This document shows positions 14,125 to 16,354 of a DNA stretch of 16,354 nucleotides, piece by piece. The stretch covers positions 1 to 16,354 of the forward strand of contig JAISVV010000079.1 of the NCBI GenBank assembly GCA_031271365.1, written 5' to 3'. Below the pieces are notes generated by a model, which was given only the letters and a program-made list of their open reading frames with translations, did no database searches and was not told where the DNA came from. How positions within the stretch are numbered: position 1 is the first letter of the stretch; every line of letters starts with the position of its first letter. This DNA comes from Elusimicrobiota bacterium (lineage in GTDB: Bacteria; Elusimicrobiota; Elusimicrobia; Elusimicrobiales; Elusimicrobiaceae). Both the position numbers and the translations under genes were made by a program.

Positions 14125-14926
14125 TGCATACAAAAAATCTTCTTTCGCTTCCGCTTTTTTCTTTTTACCGCGCCGGGAAAGAGAAGCGCTGAGCGCGGTT
14201 TACGCCTTCTGCCGCACAGCCGACGATATCGTAGACGACGGCCATAAAAACGCGCAAGAGCGGCTAAACGCGCTGCGCGGCGAATTGGATAATATCTACG
14301 CCAACGCCCCGCAAACAAAGCCGGGCAAAGCCTTGCGGCAAGCCTTAAAAAACTACCCCGTGCCAAAGCGGTATTTCAGCGATTTGCTGGACGGCATGCA
14401 GCGCGATTTGCAAACCCCCGTGCGCTACGCGACGCTGCAGGATTTAGAGTGGTACCTCTACCGCGCGGCGGGCGTTGTGGGCCTTATGTGCATAGAAATT
14501 TTTGGCTATAAAAACCCGCAAAGCAGGCAGTACGCCGCGGCGCTGGGCTCCGCCGTGCAGCTGACAAATATAGCGCGCGATATCGGGCAGGACGCCAAAA
14601 TAAACCGTATCTATCTGCCAAAAGAATACCTGCAAAAATTTAACGTAAGCGAGCGGGAAATTTTAACTTTGCGGGATAATAAAAACACCCGCGCGCTGGC
14701 GCGCTGCTTTGCGCAATTGGCGCAAGAGCGCTACAATAAAGCCCGCGCCCTGCTGCCTAAAGAGGATTTTGCAGCCCTCTTCCCGGCGCGCGTAATGGGC
14801 AATGTCTACGAAGCGCTGCTCAAAAAATTTTTAACGGGCACTTGCGCTATAAACGGCAAAAAGCTAAAGTTAAATAAGCTGCAAAAAATAATAACGCTTT
14901 TAAAAACCCGGGGAGAAAGGCCGTGA
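14117..14926 (+). CDS. Squalene/phytoene synthase family protein (HpnD-like head-to-head prenyl synthase)
   Basis: A 269-residue all-helical enzyme of the family that condenses two prenyl diphosphates head-to-head, giving presqualene diphosphate, squalene or phytoene. The first aspartate-rich motif DDIVD is at residues 36-40 in YAFCRTADDIVDDG. The family signature YLYRAAGVVGLMCIEIFG spans 113-130, and the second motif LTNIARDIGQDAKINRIYLP is at 149-168 (Asp155 and Asp159). Both metal-binding motifs are intact, so it should be active. The segment around the second helix (LLDGMQRDLQTPVRYATLQ) looks more like HpnD or bacterial CrtB than eukaryotic squalene synthase. Substrate and product cannot be told. 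No HpnC, HpnE, Shc or carotenoid desaturase gene is in the window. It overlaps tlyA by 8 nt and the next gene by 4 nt. Confidence 0.88.
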   Translation: MDNAYKKSSFASAFFFLPRREREALSAVYAFCRTADDIVDDGHKNAQERLNALRGELDNIYANAPQTKPGKALRQALKNYPVPKRYFSDLLDGMQRDLQTPVRYATLQDLEWYLYRAAGVVGLMCIEIFGYKNPQSRQYAAALGSAVQLTNIARDIGQDAKINRIYLPKEYLQKFNVSEREILTLRDNKNTRALARCFAQLAQERYNKARALLPKEDFAALFPARVMGNVYEALLKKFLTGTCAINGKKLKLNKLQKIITLLKTRGERP

Positions 14927-16260
14927 AATATCTTTTAACGCCGCTGTTTCTGCTGCACCTGAGCTGTTTTGCTTTTGCGCAAAACGCCTGCCTTGAACGC
15001 GCCCGCGAGTTTTTCGGGAATAAAGATTACGCTTCCTCCGAGCAGGTTTTAGCGCAGTGCCTTAAACAAAACCCCAAAGACGCGCAGGCGCAAACAAGCC
15101 TTGCCGGCGCGTATCTGGCGCAAGGCAAAACAAAAGAGGCGCAGGCCGCTTTCCTGCGGGCATTGCAAATTACGCCGCCAAACGCCTTTTACGCGCCCTA
15201 CATCAACTCGCGTCTTGGCGATATTTACTTGCGCCAAAACGATTTGCAGCGCGCGGCGGGCCACTACGACGCCGCTTTAAAACAAAACCCCGCCGACGTT
15301 AACGCCCTGATAGGCAAAGGCCTGACGGAAGAAAGCGCCGGCCGCAAACTAAATGCGGCGCAATACTATAAAAACGCGCTGGCCCTGGATTTTGTTAATA
15401 TGGCCGCCCGCCGCAGGCTTATAGCCCTGGAGCCCGATATTTTAACCGAGCGCGAAATTTTTGAAACCCTAAAAGAGCGCAATATAATAGACACCTTCGC
15501 CGCCAGCTTTTCCCCTATGGATTTAAACACCCTTAAAAAAATCTTATCCGTGGAAAGAGATAACGGCATCGGCTATCTTTCTTCCCGCTATAACGGGCGG
15601 ATACCGTCCGGTTTTGTGGTGGAAAGAGATTTAGGCAAAATCTACGTGCGCCTGATGTTAACGCTGCCCGGCTACAACGCTTTGATAAGCCAGTTTTCCT
15701 CCGACGCAAAAACCTTCTTTTTAAACCAGGATATTTTTGCCGCCGACATTTTTAAACTGCGCGACTTAGACGGCAAAGACATTTTTGACGAAGAAGGCCG
15801 CCTTACCACCGAGGGCCTGCGCGCTTATTCGCGCGCGGCGACGGGCGTAAAATCTTATATATTGCCCCATGAAGTTTTACCCTCCGCCCAGGCGCAGATA
15901 GATAATCTTGCCGCGCAATATATAAAAGAAGGTTACGCCGAAATAAGCGAGGCGGAACTTGCCTACGTAAGAAGAGAATCTTTATGCAGCGAGCAAACCC
16001 TTATAAGCATAAGAATGAAAATTATAAACATAAGCGCGGCGCGCCGCCGGATTTTTGTGCCCGCGCGGCCCGATGATTCCCCGCCTTTTTCTATCCCGTA
16101 CGAAATGGTTGTTGATTTGCGCAGAAGTTATAAAGAAAACAAAGCGCCGGTTTATGCCAACACTTTTGGCGTAGATTCAAGGCAGGCGCCAAAACTTTGC
16201 GGCAAAGACGGCGTTTTGGCAAGCGCTTTTAAAACATCAAAACTCACGCCTAAACCTTAA
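14923..16260 (+). CDS. Exported tetratricopeptide-repeat protein with an unrecognised C-terminal region
   Basis: A 445-residue protein with a signal peptide (residues 1-19, hydrophobic LLTPLFLLHLSCFAFA, probable cleavage after AFA), so it is likely periplasmic or surface-bound. The segment at Cys15 is a poor lipobox. About four TPR units span ~21-158 (ASSEQVLAQCLKQNPKDAQA, LGDIYLRQNDLQRAAGHYDA, KGLTEESAGRKLNAAQYYK), suggesting a protein-binding scaffold. Residues ~170-445 match no family I know; they include DLDGKDIFDEEGRLTTEGLR (281-300), and two of the four Cys of the mature protein (355, 426) lie there. The start is a GTG that overlaps the previous stop (GTGA) with GGGGAGAAAGG upstream. 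It is the last gene of the long operon; no terminator is visible after it. Confidence 0.85.
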   Translation: MKYLLTPLFLLHLSCFAFAQNACLERAREFFGNKDYASSEQVLAQCLKQNPKDAQAQTSLAGAYLAQGKTKEAQAAFLRALQITPPNAFYAPYINSRLGDIYLRQNDLQRAAGHYDAALKQNPADVNALIGKGLTEESAGRKLNAAQYYKNALALDFVNMAARRRLIALEPDILTEREIFETLKERNIIDTFAASFSPMDLNTLKKILSVERDNGIGYLSSRYNGRIPSGFVVERDLGKIYVRLMLTLPGYNALISQFSSDAKTFFLNQDIFAADIFKLRDLDGKDIFDEEGRLTTEGLRAYSRAATGVKSYILPHEVLPSAQAQIDNLAAQYIKEGYAEISEAELAYVRRESLCSEQTLISIRMKIINISAARRRIFVPARPDDSPPFSIPYEMVVDLRRSYKENKAPVYANTFGVDSRQAPKLCGKDGVLASAFKTSKLTPKP

Positions 16261-16354
16261 ATATTTTTATGCAGTTTCGGGTGGTTGTATCCGCAACTTT
16301 TGTAATTGTTTCGCCTATGGCCAAAGCAAGGTCGCCGGCGATTTGTGGTATGCA
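16250..16354 (-). CDS. Possible 3' end of a convergent gene, cut by the window edge
   Basis: On the minus strand a frame stays open from the right edge to a TAG at 16250-16252. It gives 34 residues including IAGDLALAIGETITKVADTT, with a protein-like amphipathic composition. It would overlap the TPR gene tail by 11 bp. The opposite strand also has an open frame here (ATG at 16269), but its composition looks like a shadow. I do not recognise the protein. Confidence 0.4.
   Translation of the reverse strand, partial: CIPQIAGDLALAIGETITKVADTTTRNCIKIFKV

Noticed and set aside
6655..14926. Horizontally acquired island
   Set aside because: All genes are housekeeping types with codon style similar to the flanking operons, and there is no integrase, tRNA att site or composition break.

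Overview
This window reads as an ordinary bacterial chromosome segment with mixed composition: many GCG/GGC/GCC codons beside abundant AAA, ATA and TTA. It contains no plasmid, phage or transposase gene. The protein style and the gene order pheS-pheT-coiled coil-ZapA-like-rarA-xseA-xseB-tlyA suggest a Gram-negative, possibly Elusimicrobiota-like, gut or environmental bacterium. That placement comes from recollection and is weak. The RND pump and a signal-peptide protein fit an organism with an outer membrane and periplasm.

Layout. (1) Positions 1-2818 (+) hold the last ~90% of an RND multidrug-efflux inner-membrane pump, cut by the left edge. (2) A strong bidirectional terminator at 2836-2867 separates it from a convergent three-gene minus-strand operon, glmU-prs-rplY (transcribed from about 6050 down to 2883). 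This operon supplies UDP-GlcNAc for the cell wall, PRPP for nucleotides and ribosomal protein L25/CTC. (3) Positions 6002-6654 form a ~650-bp divergent non-coding region. It carries the glmU promoter (extended -10), an inverted pair of REP-like units (6126-6245), a small direct-repeat cluster, a 194-bp imperfect palindrome (6339-6532), and the pheS promoter placed so close to the ATG that the pheS mRNA is probably leaderless. (4) Positions 6655-16260 (+) form one tightly packed, probably co-transcribed run: pheS, pheT, a small coiled-coil protein, a ZapA-like protein, rarA, xseA, xseB, tlyA, a squalene/phytoene-synthase family enzyme and an exported TPR protein. Nearly every junction is an ATGA, TAATG or GTGA overlap, so translational coupling is likely. 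(5) The last ~100 bp probably hold the 3' end of a convergent minus-strand gene.

The long + strand operon joins tRNA-Phe charging, a probable division-ring accessory pair (coiled coil plus ZapA-like), stalled-fork and ssDNA repair (RarA, exonuclease VII), rRNA 2'-O-methylation (TlyA) and a terpenoid enzyme. The xseA-xseB-tlyA core with an isoprenoid gene nearby resembles the common xseA-xseB-ispA-dxs-tlyA arrangement, but the isoprenoid gene here is a head-to-head (squalene/phytoene) synthase.

I see no new enzyme system such as defence, CRISPR, retron or biosynthetic cluster. The least explained items are the 194-bp palindrome in the glmU/pheS intergenic region, the likely leaderless pheS, the terpenoid synthase without pathway partners in view, and the C-terminal ~275 residues of the TPR protein.
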